Positions 22,880 to 35,385 of a stretch of 64,000 bases of DNA are shown here, piece after piece. Made by a program: the position numbers and the translations under genes. Numbering within the stretch: position 1 is the stretch's first letter; each line of letters starts with the position of its first letter. The notes under the pieces are model-generated. The model saw only the letters and a program-made list of their open reading frames with translations, did not search any database and was not told the origin of the DNA. Source of the stretch: Acanthosoma haemorrhoidale (Eukaryota; Arthropoda; Insecta; Hemiptera; Acanthosomatidae); assembly GCA_930367205.1 (NCBI GenBank), contig OV884012.1:38207520-38271519 (forward strand), written 5' to 3'.

Positions 22880-24640
22880 TCAAGTAAAGTATTTTCTTTG
22901 CTGAATTTTAATAAGTGGTGCTTCCCAAGCAAATCGCTGGATTGAAGTAGTAAAATAATGCACTGAGTCAACTATGTCTTGAGGAGTCTCAGAACACTTT
23001 GGTATATCAGCAGCTTGAGGCGTACTGATATGACCGGGTGGTAAAGTAGGTGGCCTAGACTGTAAAAGGTTTATCTGACACTTTTCAATTTTTTGATGAG
23101 ATGCGTGGTGAAATACGGATATCTGTCTACCAAGAGTAATACCAAGATAGCAGATTTTGTTGCTCACACTCACATTGCATTCTTTCCCGTCTAAGACCAA
23201 GGATTTTGGTAGCTTACTAGGGCCTGTTTTGTAACTGAAAACAATCCCTTGTGTCTTAGCCGGGTTTACCTTCATATTGACGGCGTTGAACTTCTCAGCG
23301 ATGAGTTGGCTGGCGCCCTCTGCAAATTTCAGTTGAAGCAGGGTGTAGTGGTCTACTGAGTCAAAGGCTTTCGAGCAATCCAGCGAGATCATTGCTGTAG
23401 CTCTGTTGCTCCGGACGTTCGATGCGACGTGGTGTTGCAACCTCACCAGGTTGTTGTTCACGCTTAAGCCTGTGGTGAAACCAGTCTGCTCTGGTGGGAT
23501 GACTTCTTGTGACTCGCAGTGCCCGGAGAGATGTACGTGGATGATTCTCTCGAACAGCTTCGAGAGTTGAGTCAGCAGACTGATGGGGCGGTAATGAGAT
23601 GGCTCATAGCTGCTTTTCGCTGGTTTCAGGAGAGGGACGACCACAGCGTGCTTCTATGTCTGATAATGAAGTATGAAGCAGGAATTTATTGAGTTGGTAA
23701 TGTAGGATATTCCTTTCCTGAGTAGCTGCTTTAGCAAAACGTTCTGAATATCATCGTCCCCTGGTGCCTCGTTTCCGTTGATACGCCAAATGAATGCAGC
23801 CACTTGCCTGTGAGACTTGTAGATTTCGGTTCTGGTGGTGAGGAGAGGGAGTGGGGGTCGAGTGCTCTGATTGATTTGGCCTGACTTAATACGCCGTAGT
23901 GAACTGCAAATGTCTGCCTGTTTCGTGGGAGGAACTGCCCGTTTACAGCCAGTTAACTACTTTTTTTTGGATCTGGCGGCTCTGGTATGTTGCCTTCCCG
24001 TTCGTAGAGAACAGGCCGATGATCGGATGTGGTGAAGCCCAAGGCGGATCACCCGGTGACTCGGTGTGGCTGCTGTGTGTTAGCACTTTGGGCGTAGAAG
24101 TCCTGTCGGGGTTGGCAAAGTGTCTGAAGGTCGGCAGGCCAGGGAGGATAACCGTGAATGGTGGCTTGGTGATGTAGTGGTCTAAGGCGTTAGATACCGT
24201 GCTGCTCCAACAGCAGTGGTTGGCATTCAAGTCACCCACGATGGCGTACATTCGGTCCTGGCATATCGTAGTGAGCAGGAGCTTGTCTGAGTCACAATTG
24301 GCCTGCGGTCTTCTGTAGACTCTTGACACTATTATGTTGTTGCTGAGTCGTAATTGGAGCGTTACGATGTAGTGGGTGTGACCTAGGGTCAAAGGTGGGG
24401 GTAGCCGTTTAAAGGGTACGCCGTGCTTCACTAACACTACCACTCCCCCTGAGGGGGTTTCAGTGTCATGGCGGTAAGTATTATGTCCCGGGAGTCGGCA
24501 GAAATGGATCTTCTTCAAACGGGTGTCTGTAAGGACAACAACGTCTGGCGAGTGGCACCGTAGAAGCGTCTCTACGTCGGCTTGTTTGGGCCGAAGGCCA
24601 CAAACGTTGTAATATAAAATTACATGGCCGATCAGTTGGA
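22880..24640 (-). pseudogene. Family B ORF2 (EN-RT), with RT core deleted
   Basis: Endonuclease: YYNVCGLRPKQADVETLLRC, VVLTDTRLKKIHFCRLPG, VGDLNANHCCWSS and TFRHFANPDRTSTP. RT: VVVPLLKPAKS, RPISLLTQLSKLFERI, TGFTTGLSVNNNLVRLQHHV and ISLDCSKAFDSVDHYTLLQ. The frame then jumps directly to LKFAEGASQ, omitting about 100 residues including the GVPQGSVLG and YADD motifs. The C-terminus beyond TLGRQIS is scrambled. Non-functional. Confidence 0.8.
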
Positions 24641-24862
24641 TGCCCTGTCCAGCCGTGCTAAGACCCTCTCTACCAGCCCGGTGAGCTAGCTCAGCTGGTT
24701 CATCGCTGTGAGCGTGGCGCTCATCATCTTGACCATAAGTCTGTGTTAGCAGCAGGTTCAGGAAGGGGTGCTGGGATTTCTTCTGGCACCCAGGTTTGGC
24801 AGGAAGTCACCTGTGAGTAGATGGTGGTTTGTCGTGGTGGACGGGGGGGGGGGCATACATGC

Positions 24863-25761
24863 CTAGTATGCAGCCTTTTTCGGCCCGGCTGAGATATTTT
24901 GAGCCGGGCATAGATCCTCCGTGGCCTGTAGGAGTTTAAGCCTGTACAAAAACTGTTGATAGGAGGCTAAATGGCCTTCCCCGCAATCTCCATACCATAG
25001 GAGAATTGAGGCGTCCCTGGGGAAGTCTTTTGTTTCGTGAGGTAGGCTACACTTCACACACTTGGGTTGTTCGAAGCAGTACCGCTTCGTGTGACCATAC
25101 TCCTGGCAGTTCAGGCACATGGGGATGCCCCTTTGTCATGAAATGTGCTCACTCTAAAGAACACATTATTTATATGATGGACCTTCTTGATCTCTCCACC
25201 GTCAGGGAGTGGTTACCGATGACGAGGATCGGTTTGATCTTCGTCTTAGCACCGTTGTGGTCGGAGTGGCGTAATCGATACACATTGATTGTCCCTCTTA
25301 TGATTATTATATGGGATTTTATCTCCTCAATCGGATGAGTGAGGTCGAAGCCGTGCATTAACATTTTTTTATCGAGTTTGGTTCCTCTGGGGGTGAAGGT
25401 ATGGAATGGGATATTTAATTCCCGGATAGCAGAGATGGTTTGCTGCTGATCTTGCTAGGTGTGGCAGAAACCCTTTTGTGTCCTGCTGACTTTGGACTAT
25501 ACGGTAGTTCTCTACTTTAAATTCGGCTAGGAGTCTGGTTAGGTCGTAGCTGTTAATACGACCAAGTATTAGGGGAGGCAGTGGTTTTGGTTTGGAAGTC
25601 GGGGGAGCTGCTGAGCCCTCTGGCTGGCCTGCAGAATTAAATGGGTTAAAAGCGTTCGAAGTTCGAACTCCTGGGGTCTGAGGGAGACTACGCTTGCGGC
25701 GGACTCTTTTTGGTAGATGGAAATCGTCTACAGTCGTGGGTTCTGGTGCGGGGTTTTTCAC
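24863..25761 (-). pseudogene. Family B ORF1 (gag-like, CCHC), broken
   Basis: ORF1 of Jockey-type elements binds RNA and forms the particle. Here it is split into three frames: a proline-rich N-terminus (25,761-25,369, with NSYDLTRLLAEFKVENYRIV), a middle piece (25,364-25,170, HGFDLTHPIEEIKSHI), and zinc knuckles (25,120-24,863, CLNCQEYGHTKRYC then CVKCSLPHETKDFPR). No start ATG is obvious. It is the only ORF1 of family B in the window. Confidence 0.75.
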
Positions 25762-26046
25762 TTTGCCTAATTTGGACCGTGGTCCAAATATTTGCCTATT
25801 TCAGTCTCTGAACAAAGGATTTGAGCGTTACCTGTGACGTAGTAACAGATTCCTCCCACTCCTCTGCAGGTTCGGTCTTCTAACAGCGTCTGTTTCCACT
25901 GCACTGTTACACTGAGGCAATTTAACTTTGTAATAGTCTTAAGTTATAATTAATTAATTATAAAATAATTAACACATGAACCTTTAAAATTTCACAAAAG
26001 TTCAAAGTTTAAACAATATGAAGATCACATGTCACCACCATATGAT

Positions 26047-27095
26047 TTTTTTTTTTTCCCTTGGCTCTCAAATTTTTAAAATTATAGATAAGGTAAAAAT
26101 AAAGGGAATTTATTTGGGGTGAGCGGATCTTTTTACTAGGAGTACCTGTTTGAAGGTGGAGTGAGGGAATTAAGGAGTTTGGGAAGCCTCGGTAGAGGTG
26201 GAAATTTTGCGGTGCAGTGGCGAGAGTCCACTGAAGGCTGAGCCTAGAGTCTCTCTAGGCATGTAGTGGAAGCTCATTTAGTTGGGAAGCAGTGTTGGGT
26301 GCCCGTCAGAGGCTTGTTGTTGGTTGGCCAAGGGCCGTAATGTCCACCATTTGGTCAGCTTTCCCAGATCTAGAGATTTGCCATCTTGTCGGTAGTGGTG
26401 GGGGGTGTCAGGTCTTGGAATAGGGGGTTTTGGCAATGTTTCATTGAGTCGAAGAATTTGATGTGTCTTCTTCTGATGGCTTCGGTGATAGTGGGGACCT
26501 CGAACTTTTCGTGGATGTCAGGAGCCTTCATTCCACGAAAAGGGGTATGCCATAGTGTCCTGCGCAGGATGTTGTTCTGGAAGCTCTGGAGTCTAGTTAT
26601 GGTGCTCGTGTAGAGAAAACGGAAAAGCGGAGTTCCAAAAAGTAGTGCTGGCCTCAGGACGCTCTGATATATGAGCAGTTTCAGCCTCAAGGATATAGCC
26701 GGGCTTGTTATGAGATGCTGGAGAGAGTAGTATGTCTTGTTGTCAGCTTGTACTCTTTTCAGCTTGTTCTGCAGGAGTGTCCCGAACGTCATGTGTCTGC
26801 CTAGGTTGATGCCTAGGTAGCATATGCTATTGGCAAGTCAGCCCCGTCTATGTTGAAGCTGGGTGGAAACTTTCTTTTCCCGTGCTGGAACGAGAAAACG
26901 ATCCCTTGCGTCTTGGCTGGGTTCACCTGAATGTGGACAGCTCGTAGCCTGTCGGTGATTAACTGACTGGCACCCTCTGCAGCCTCTAGTGCTTTCGCTG
27001 GGTTGAGGCTAGTGCAGTAGACCCCTATGTCGTCTGCATACGCCACCACCTCACAGTTGGAGTATGATGCTCCTACTATGAGCGTGGTATTGTTT
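26047..27095 (-). mobile_element. Family B-related retrotransposon, 5'-truncated copy B4
   Basis: On the minus strand it begins at IVGASYSNCEVVAYADDIGV (27,080), keeping the RT active site, and runs through the thumb (VNPAKTQGIVF, LRPALLFGTPLFRFL, RRRHIKFFDSMKHCQNPLF). A 3' UTR then leads to a poly(A) (T-run at 26,049-26,059). There is a frame break near 26,800. It diverges from the 36,596 copy at many residues, so it may be a sister subfamily. Confidence 0.8.
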
Positions 27096-27653
27096 ATCAA
27101 TCAAAACACGAACAATTTTCGGAATGCGATTTAAATGTTAAAATTGTTAAATTATAAATAAATAAAAAATGTTAAATTGGCTTTATTCCCCAACAAAAAT
27201 ACATTTGAACAACACACAAATTTACATAGGAAAACTATGAACTTTGTTAATTTTAAACCTAAAGAGAACATTTTTGGGAATGTGGGTAATTTTTTTCCGT
27301 TCATAAGGAGGAGGGCTTGCAAAAAAAACATTGTTAAAGTTGTGTTTAATATAAATCTTTACATTATATTTTGTCTTTATAATTTTTAATTTGTATGATT
27401 AATATTGGAAAGATTATTCCCTCAGTCCCTCTTCCTGTCTTTGTCCCTGACAAATCAAAAAATAAAAGATCGATAACATGTAACCGTTATTCAGGTATTT
27501 TTGAAACATCTAATAAATTTTCTTCTTGTTAGTTAAATAAGGCATTCACAAAATAAATTATTTTAGTTCATAAGAACATAATTTTAACAACTCAGCCTAA
27601 TGTTTAACAGGAAAACAGGATGAAATGAAAAAAAATATTAACTTTGTTTACTT

Positions 27654-27659
27654 TTTATT
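27654..27659 (-). terminator. Candidate poly(A) signal of OBP-2
   Basis: Minus-strand AATAAA lies 55 nt beyond the OBP-2 stop codon, a typical distance for a compact 3' UTR. Confidence 0.55.
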
Positions 27660-27713
27660 TATGAAAAATCAAAAAATATAAAAAGAATAATACGTCTGTT
27701 GTGACTTGCAGAT

Positions 27714-27752
27714 CTAAGCGACAGCGTCAGGTCCAATTATTTTCAAATTGCG
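27714..27752 (-). CDS. OBP-2 terminal exon
   Basis: Twelve codons (RNLKIIGPDAVA) and TAG follow the acceptor attttcag. Confidence 0.85.
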   Translation of the reverse strand, partial: RNLKIIGPDAVA

Positions 27753-30700
27753 CTGAAAATTATACATTATTAGTTGTGTATGTTACATATAAATAAACTA
27801 TTGCTACAAAAAATGTGATTTAATATTAACTGTTGAGTTTCCGAAGAGATTAATATTAAGAGCCCACAAAGGAAATTATCGAAAGAATCATCAAAATATT
27901 CGCATTAGGTATGGTAATGTCGTTTAAAAATATGTAAAGTTAAAAAATTACAATCAAATGTCCTATGCAGGAGTGCTCACAAAATTATTAAATATTTAAT
28001 TGAACAGAGTTTGTATTGTATTTATTGCTACACTATTTATTGACACACAAATTATTTTAGTCTGGTAATTTGATTTATCCGTTCCCCGAAACTTGTACAT
28101 AGAGCAGTCGTAAGTATATAATTTACTAGCACACAACAGGTGAGTTCCATATTACCTTCTTTGCTTCTTCAAAGAAACATTTTGCTGCGGCATATCCTGC
28201 ATCACAGTGATTTCCAAAGTTTTGAGAGACTGTAATAATAAAACAATTATATTTAAAGATAACTTCACAATTATTTTATTTTCGTTTTATAGTAAAAGGG
28301 GCCGCCATTTGGGAACTTGGAATACTATTAATAAGTAAGAAAGTACATTTATGCTAAAATTATTTTGCAAGGTTAGGCTACCATGAAATACTTATCATGA
28401 AATTGCATCCATAAAGAGTATACAGTATTCTAGGAATAAATAGATACATATATATCATTCTCTCTGTCCATACATGATAACCAACTCTGTGATATTTGAT
28501 AACATTTGACTTGAATATCGCATAATATATAATTTTCCTCGATGAGATACGATAACGAGCATTAAAAAAAAAACGATTATATACGATATTTCTTAATCTA
28601 CTGCAATCATTAAACTAAAAGCTTGAGTACGGAATGACGGTAAATAAACAAATTACAAAAACAAATAAATATGGTCTGTCTTATGTATTAACTATGTATG
28701 GGTGTATCAAATCTTTAAAGAGAGATTATGTTGTAATAATCGATGCTGGTTTGCTTTACATACTAAAAAGCTCTTTACCCCAGACCCTCTTTCTAATCTT
28801 ATCAGTCAAACTGGTTCTATCGGGTCAATTGTGGCTCCGAATTTTCCAATATAGGAGTTCCTCAAGGCAGCGTCCTCGGCCTTATCCTAAATACCCTATA
28901 CACTACTAACATCCTCGAGAGTAAGCAGCATCTTCCTTGCAACCTTTTGGTGACGACACAGTAATTATTTTGGCACATCCCGTGTGACACATCCATATCC
29001 AGTAACTTCCATAATCACCTCACAGGGATAGAAAAATGGTGCATCCAGGTCAATTAAGGCTAATGCGTTCATGGCACTTTTAGTCTTCGACGGGGGTCCT
29101 GTCCATCCGAAACCTTAAATTTGACACCACTTCCATGTAAATGCTGGTAGGTACTTAGGATTCCACTTAGACAAAAGGCTGACTGGGAACCATCATACGA
29201 GACTTAGAAGAATTAAGAATTTAACAGACGGTCTAAACAGTTATACAGACTATTTAACGGTAGAAAACCTTCACACTATGAAATCATTAGTTGCTAAAAC
29301 CATTTTACAGATTTACGGAACAGAACTATGTAGGACAGCCAAACCTTCGAACGTCAAACGAATCCAAAGATATCAATCTAAAAACATTAGAACTGAAGGC
29401 AACGCCACATTTTACATTACAAACTTATCCCTTCACACGGTTCCTAGTACCCTCAACTACCCTCAAGTTTTTCCGAATTCGACAAAAACCTATCCGCTTA
29501 TCCAAATCCTTTTGTCAACTTGTTATACAGTTGCCACTAACGACGGTGGCCTATTGGTCTACTGTAAATAGATAAGTATGTCATGGAGTACTAGCTATCC
29601 ATCCCCAGTCATGTCCTGAGTATCTGTGGCTCTCTTGCCCCCACTAGGGCCTTCGCTGCTTCCGGCCTTTTCACCAGTTAGCTGGGCAAATTGCCTTGAT
29701 AGTGGGGGGGGGGGGGGCTCCTGGGGAGATTTTTCAAAGAAAGATCTTATAATCCAAAGAAAACGATTATTTATAATTAATACAGAATTTTCACCACCGA
29801 TCACGTTTATCAGAGAGTGCAGTAGCTGAGCTTACTGTGCATTACTTGACTTCGTCAGTCAGTTGGAGAGTGTAAATGTTTCAAGGTAACGCTATAAGTT
29901 CTCTCTTTAACATTAAGTTGAAAAGTTGTGATGTTTTATATAATAAAGTAGTGTACTAAGTATATTTCATGTTTTTATAATTAATAATAGTATCGCTTTA
30001 GGATAAAAGAAAAAAATTTACAAAACAAAAGTTAATTTTTGAACTGACTTCATGTTTAACTATTGTTAACAGTTGAAATTAGGATTAGTTAACTAGTTTC
30101 CTCTACATGCAGTTTCAAATAATAATAATAATAAAAAGTAAGTAGCATGATATTTTCAATAATATATTATTTGCTTGTTAAATTTAACATTTGGTAAAAA
30201 AATAAAGGAAAAAACTCAGAATTGATGGAGTGCGCCAGTGAATCAGTGTGTTACCTTTGTCACCGCCAAGTGATATTAAATTAGTGACAATTGCTCGTCC
30301 TTCAATCTCAAATAATCTTTATGTCTTTAATTACTAGCTATTGTGTACAAACTCACTTTTTCTATACACTGTTAGAAGGCTAACCTCTGTTGGAGTGTCT
30401 GCGTCCATGACGATGTCAATTTTATTTCGAATGCCCAAGGACACAGTCGTGCAAACGTTCATAACGGTAAGGATTTATTCGAAGTCAATTAGTTAGTGTT
30501 AGGTTTCTTACATTGTGTCTGCCTGTTCTGAAGTTAAATAACAAGGTAGTTGAAATGTTTTTTCAAGTCAATTTAAGTTTGGTTTCTTAAACACCGAGGC
30601 ATGAAATCCGTAGGTTGGTAGTTTTAGAAGTAATATTCGATGTTCTTTTGTACTGCCCAATGGTTCATGAAACTTCAGATTTACTCCTGGTGCACTATGT

Positions 30701-33700
30701 ACTGACGTTTTAAGGTTTTTGCATTAAGCATTTGAGATTATATTTCATCTTGTATTTATCATCAATCTCTAAATGGTTCCTTTTTGTGAATTTGCTTAAA
30801 ATCCATGACAGGCAACATTGAAATAACATTGACAGACTTAACAAAGACGGAAATCATTCTAAAAATGAGTTTTCGCCCGAAATTGAACTATTTTCCAATG
30901 TCGAGACAGAGCTATGTTATCAATGACCTGGAAAGGTAGAGTGCGAGGCTTACCTGTTTTACTGCAGAATTCGTCCGCTTCAAGTGACTTTTCTATGTCT
31001 TTGGGATCGGTGTACTCGATCTTGTTCACTTCGTCCAACTTTTTCCAATCCATTTTTCCGTCATCGGTCAACTGCAATATAGGCGTTGTAGTATAAATAT
31101 TGATATTATAACATGAAAGGATTAGGATGAAGCTGTTTATTCATCGCTACAATAAGCTATTTTGCCAAATAAATATAAATAATGAAAACCTCAAATCAAT
31201 CAAACAAATCATAAGTGCAGAAATTCTGAAGGTGTTTAAATTAATTATTTAAATTATACTAAAGAACTTACATATCCCATGCCTTTGAAATGACAGCCAA
31301 AAAGACACTAAAAAAAAATTTCATGTTTAGTAATTAATGAAATTATATTAATAATTTTAAACTAAGTATTGTAAATTAGCAATACCTTTGCAGCACCTCT
31401 GTCAGCCACTACGCTTTTTTGGAACAAATCATCAGCGACAGCTGTAAGATAAATTTGAATTTAGATTAGTTATACATCCACGATTATCCGTATTTGATTT
31501 TGTATTTTGATTAAGATATTGCCTGATGAGAACACGAGTAACTTATTTTGTAAAGTCAAAAAGTAGCCTTTGAAATTTTGGTGCAGTATAAATTTTACGT
31601 TCATCAAATCACCACCAAATTGATTTGAGTAATTTATTTAGCAGATAATTAGGTAGTGTTTATAGGTGTATAATATTTATTTATATTTATAGTGTTTATA
31701 AGCCGTTGTGTTGCTCTGCTGTCTATGTAATCAATGTGTGACTGAGAGAAACAATTGAATAAAATCTTTATATGATAATCTAAGCGTGATGGTGACCATG
31801 CATCACTCTGAAGGCCGAAGGAGGCACTAGTCCCTCCTCCTGTTGATTAGGTCTGCTAGTAATTCGCAATATCAGTAATCAGTGGGCCCATCTTCCTCTT
31901 TTATAAAATTAAGGTCCAATATTAAGGTTGAACTTTACCAACTAAAATTTTCTCACATCAATCAGAAATACAATGTTTAATTTCAAATACATAAAATGGT
32001 GAAAACAGTTAATGAACAATACAGATAAAAGGCTAGAGTATGAACCATAATGTGGAATATTCACGTTTTTACATTAAACATTTATAAAATTATTTATTAT
32101 TATTATAATCTTTATTGTGCAATAATTACAATCTGCCTTTTATAAGGCAATAATAATACAGATAAATGATCTCATTCATACCATATTTACAGTCATCATT
32201 CACTTGCTCATTCATACAATAGGACATGATTGGAGAAACTGGCCATTGCCAGGACTCCCACTGTCACGCGATTATAGCAGGTCACGAGGCCACTGCCGTT
32301 TCAGTCTCCGAGGAGGATTATAGGAATGAGTGGCGCAGTGCAAAGACTGTCTAGAATGTAGGGTATATTAAGGTCGTTGTGAAGGGTTTTGTTGCTGACA
32401 TAATAAGGGGCATTTACTATTGTTCTCAGGACTTTTGATTGAAAGGATTGTTATAAACTTATTAAGGAGAAAAAAAAACTTCACGCCATTTTAAAACCAA
32501 AACCCCTCTTTTTATGAGTCAATCTCTTTTCAATTTCTGACTACAAAGAGTGAATTTACCGTTTTCTATCTAAGAGTAATTGAAATTATTTTCACTATGT
32601 CTTCTTTTACGTACCCTCAAGCATACTGACTTTAAATATTAAATAATTTTACAGTGATTAATGCTTAAAATATTACCGAAAAAAGACCGACTTTGTAAGA
32701 CACTTAGAGAAGAATAGAAAAAAAAAATTACGATTATGAGCATCTATTTAAAACTAAAGGCGAAAATAAATTAATTTTTTCAATTATTTTTATTGCTTAT
32801 TTTTAGCACGGAGGTTTATTATTTTGTTTTAAAAAGATTTTTATTATTCATAAATGTATTAGATTTTGCATTATGATTCACTATCCCAAAGAAGGATTCC
32901 GTAGGAAAAAGCGAAACCGAATGAAAATGTACTATAAAACTTCCGAATACACGAACTTAAATGTGCGGAGCATTCTTCAGGACGTCCCCTCAAAAAAGCT
33001 AGAGCATGGATAGTGGAAACCCCCCATGATAACTTTTAAGGTGTTATCTCTCCCTGCTGTACTTCAATAATGCTGAGCTCAACCAAGCCTCCAAGTTTTC
33101 CCCACTTCTTTCCATGTTCCATGTTTACTGGACTACCAGAAGACAGTTAGACATAAAATAAAAATGAAAACACCCTCAAAACTATCAACATTGGGATTCC
33201 GCAAACGCAATGTGAGATGCTCCAAGTTTAAATACCCAAGGAAATTGGAGGGGAATCTAATCCTGGGTTTGAAGAAAAATAAGGATGATAGTAAAAATGT
33301 GCTACACTACAAAATTTAGTGACTAATTTTGTGTTATTGCAAGTCCTTGATGATCTATTACCGTAGAGGCTATACCAAAATAATTAACATAGTTTCATTG
33401 TTCTACGTTATTTTAACATTATTGAATGATTTTTAGCAATGAGTTCTGCATAAATCTTACTTTGGGAAATATTTTCCGCTTGCATACAGGACGTAAATAC
33501 GCTGAGCTCCTTCACTAGCAACTTATTTCTGTCTTCAGCCGTTGTGGCGCTCTGTAATCATCAGATAATCAATATTTAAAAAATTAAAAAAAAAAAAAAA
33601 TACATAAAATAAATTATATTTGTATTAATTAATATTTGTTATATATATATGAGCATAAAAATATGGAATTTTTTGTAGAGAGGAAGGAGGAGACGATTCC

Positions 33701-35359
33701 AGACTGAAAATATCATCGAATTAACTAGAAATTTTTGGGAAATCTTCTTTTTAATCTACTGAAAGTATTGTTAAGAATATCTACATATGTACTATCAATA
33801 TAGTTTAGTAGGATAGGAGTAGATGTGTCAGTGTCACGGAGAAGTTTTTAAGATGTTCTGATGTAGGAGTGTACAGTAATGTCATTAATCCCCCCCCCCC
33901 AAAAAAACCCCTCAGATGAACAAAATTCAATGTACAAGATTTACAAATTTCTCCTCTTGCTCCATACGCAGATGCATTCCAAGGAGGGTAAAATTACAAT
34001 AACAATATTTTTGAAGTTAAAAAGTCAAAATACAAATATACAGGACTAGGTGATGGGGCTCATCTTCAGATTACAAAGAGGGAAATATCATTAATTAATT
34101 ATCGCTCTCAATTTATGGCGTAAAGGCGGGTTATCGATCGGGAATGACCTACTTCTATTTATAGAAATTAAATAAATTCACTTTTCATGTAATGATTTAA
34201 ACCCAGAAACTTTATGGCTCGTAGCATTTATAATCACCACTACTTCCTATGGGAGTCCCGTAATCATCCATATGTTACAGCAAATTTGATTGTGTATGCT
34301 GTAGCTTCAGTGCTTAAGATCGAAATATTAGCAATCAGATGAAGTTGAAGCTTTTAGCTGAACTTTTAGATTGATGTATCGTGTGCCCCTATAGATTTGG
34401 GCAAGTATAGAAGTATATTATCAGATGGTTAACAGGAAAACCGCCTTATTTTTTATAAATGTTTTTATGTTATTTGAGTTTGTTCAAAAAGAAATCAATA
34501 AAATGACTACAGTACTTGACATCAAAAAGAGGAAAATTCTTATGGCATTTCCAGTTTGACTGTTGGGTGTCAAAAACGGATATTCGACAATACAGCATGA
34601 CAGTTAAACTTGTAAAAATGTACTTATTGCAGGTTACCACAGTCAACACAGTTGACATGCAGTAAAAAACAGATACAGCTTACCTCTTATGCAAGGTTAA
34701 GTTAGTTGTCTATGAAATAAAGATTGAGTTTAATGTTAATAAACCATATTAGCTTTATCTGAGGTGATTCCTGGAGAAATGTACTTCAACTTACTTTTCT
34801 CCAAACTCCAACTGACATTGTAGCATAACTTTCATCCCTTGACTCCTTCAAATACAATAATAAAATCACATCAATCGTAAATTCGCACTCAAAATTAATT
34901 TTCATTTTGATCAAGTCTAGAGAAAAATAAATAAATAAACTAATTGAATTGACGTAATAGTAACTAAGTAACTGGGAAAAGCTGATTCATTTTCTTCTTA
35001 GTTGACTAATGGAGTTACAAAACTATTCATTATATTCATGGAGTTAAAAGCCTATTAAAGGTTCATGAATTAAATGAAATCAAATATTAACCTAATAAAA
35101 TTTGCTTACAGTTTCAGTAACTATTTTCGCGCTTCATACGATTGCGTATATTTTTTAAAAACGTTATTGCAAGATGAATTCTAACTTTAGATCGACTGTT
35201 TAATAGATGTAATAAAGAACAATTATACAACAGTATAAAAATACATTCAAGGTTTTAATGTAGATATATGCTAACGAGGAATTTTAATTGTATAATGAGC
35301 AGAAAATGACTCACAGCGTAGGAAAGGAGAGCAGATAGGAGGAAGGCGTATATCTCCAT
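27714..35359 (-). CDS. Odorant-binding protein gene OBP-2 (7 or 8 coding exons)
   Basis: This is a second secreted OBP and a clear paralogue of OBP-1. Exons: 35,315-35,359 (signal peptide), 34,795-34,845 (less certain), 33,461-33,551, 31,386-31,441, 31,272-31,307, 30,954-31,071, 28,156-28,229 and 27,714-27,752. They total 510 nt, 169 residues, or 152 without the second exon. Every junction is GT-AG and in phase. Cysteines have spacings 27, 3, 42, 11 and 8, identical to OBP-1. Introns contain decayed Jockey pieces (28,790-29,450 and 32,140-32,465) and a family D 3' UTR relic (33,935-34,085). The ligand cannot be inferred. Confidence 0.9.
28156..28229 (-). CDS. OBP-2 exon with cysteines 5 and 6
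   Basis: Seventy-four bases, phase 1 to phase 0, encode NFGNHCDAGYAAAKCFFEE with C-X8-C spacing. A 2.7-kb intron separates it from the C4 exon. Confidence 0.9.
28790..29450 (+). mobile_element. Decayed Jockey-like RT remnant
   Basis: Plus-strand frames give FPI followed by GVPQGSVLG-like sequence (near 28,855), then YLGFHLDKRLTGNHHTRLRR (about 29,150). A thumb segment with VAKTILQIYGTELCRTAKPS and RIQRYQSKNIR ends the match. The fragment is antisense within the OBP-2 intron between the C4 and C5 exons. Many stops. Confidence 0.65.
29604..29720. other. GC-richer patch with a 14-G run
   Basis: The patch ends in a G homopolymer at about 29,704-29,717. A minus-strand reading gives RQFAQLTGEKAGSSEGPSGG followed by a short serine/threonine-rich tail, which could be a fragment of a retroelement ORF1. 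No family was recognised. Confidence 0.25.
30954..31071 (-). CDS. OBP-2 exon with fourth cysteine
   Basis: The 118 bases, phase 0 to phase 1, encode LTDDGKMDWKKLDEVNKIEY and end EADEFCSKT. It shares DG-x2-DW and the C4 position with OBP-1. Confidence 0.9.
31272..31307 (-). CDS. OBP-2 microexon with cysteines 2 and 3
   Basis: Thirty-six bases encode CLFGCHFKGMGY, the C-X3-C pair. The acceptor follows a T-run; the donor is gtaagt. Confidence 0.88.
31386..31441 (-). CDS. OBP-2 exon 4
   Basis: Fifty-six bases, phase 1 to phase 0, encode TVADDLFQKSVVADRGAAK. It is flanked by ttacag and gtattg and has the same size as OBP-1 exon 3. Confidence 0.87.
32140..32465 (-). mobile_element. Decayed Jockey-like RT, 3' end fragment
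   Basis: Minus-strand translation from 32,450 reads FQSKVLRTIVNAPYYVSNKT followed by LHNDLNIPYILD, a conserved C-terminal block of Jockey RTs. A short A/T-rich 3' end with a TTTATTGTGCAATAA motif follows. It lies inside OBP-2 in the gene's orientation. Confidence 0.65.
33461..33551 (-). CDS. OBP-2 exon with first cysteine
   Basis: Ninety-one bases, phase 0 to phase 1, encode SATTAEDRNKLLVKELSVFT, then SCMQAENISQ. It aligns with OBP-1 exon 2 at the C1 helix but has seven more N-terminal codons. Confidence 0.88.
33935..34085 (-). mobile_element. Family D 3' UTR relic
   Basis: Blocks CGCAGATGCATTCCAAGGAG and ACTAGGTGATGGGGCTCATC correspond to blocks at 53,250-53,350 in the 3' UTR of family D, in the same order. 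Identity is moderate. It lies in an OBP-2 intron. Confidence 0.55.
34795..34845 (-). CDS. OBP-2 candidate exon 2, frame-neutral
   Basis: Seventeen codons (ESRDESYATMSVGVWRK) lie between gtatttgaag and gtaagt. Both ends are phase 0, so including or skipping the exon keeps the frame. OBP-1 has no equivalent. It could be a cassette exon or a chance splice-like ORF. Confidence 0.5.
35315..35359 (-). CDS. OBP-2 exon 1, signal peptide
   Basis: Fifteen codons, MEIYAFLLSALLSYA, form a short hydrophobic leader that ends in phase 0 at gtgagt. The frame is also open upstream, but those codons fall before the candidate initiator at 35,388, so this ATG is preferred. Confidence 0.78.
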
Positions 35360-35385
35360 CCTTCCTTGGCGGCTTGGAAACCTGT

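Larger units (their letters stand above)
22880..25925 (-). mobile_element. Family B Jockey-like retrotransposon, deleted copy B3
   Basis: This copy shows the whole family B order: 5' UTR (about 25,925-25,765), ORF1 (25,761-24,863), and ORF2 endonuclease (about 24,640-23,950), linker and RT (23,644-22,880). It has lost two blocks relative to the 36,596 copy: the segment after the endonuclease (EPP joined to KKVVNWLAVNGQF) and the centre of RT. The 3' UTR and poly(A) are absent. Confidence 0.8.
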
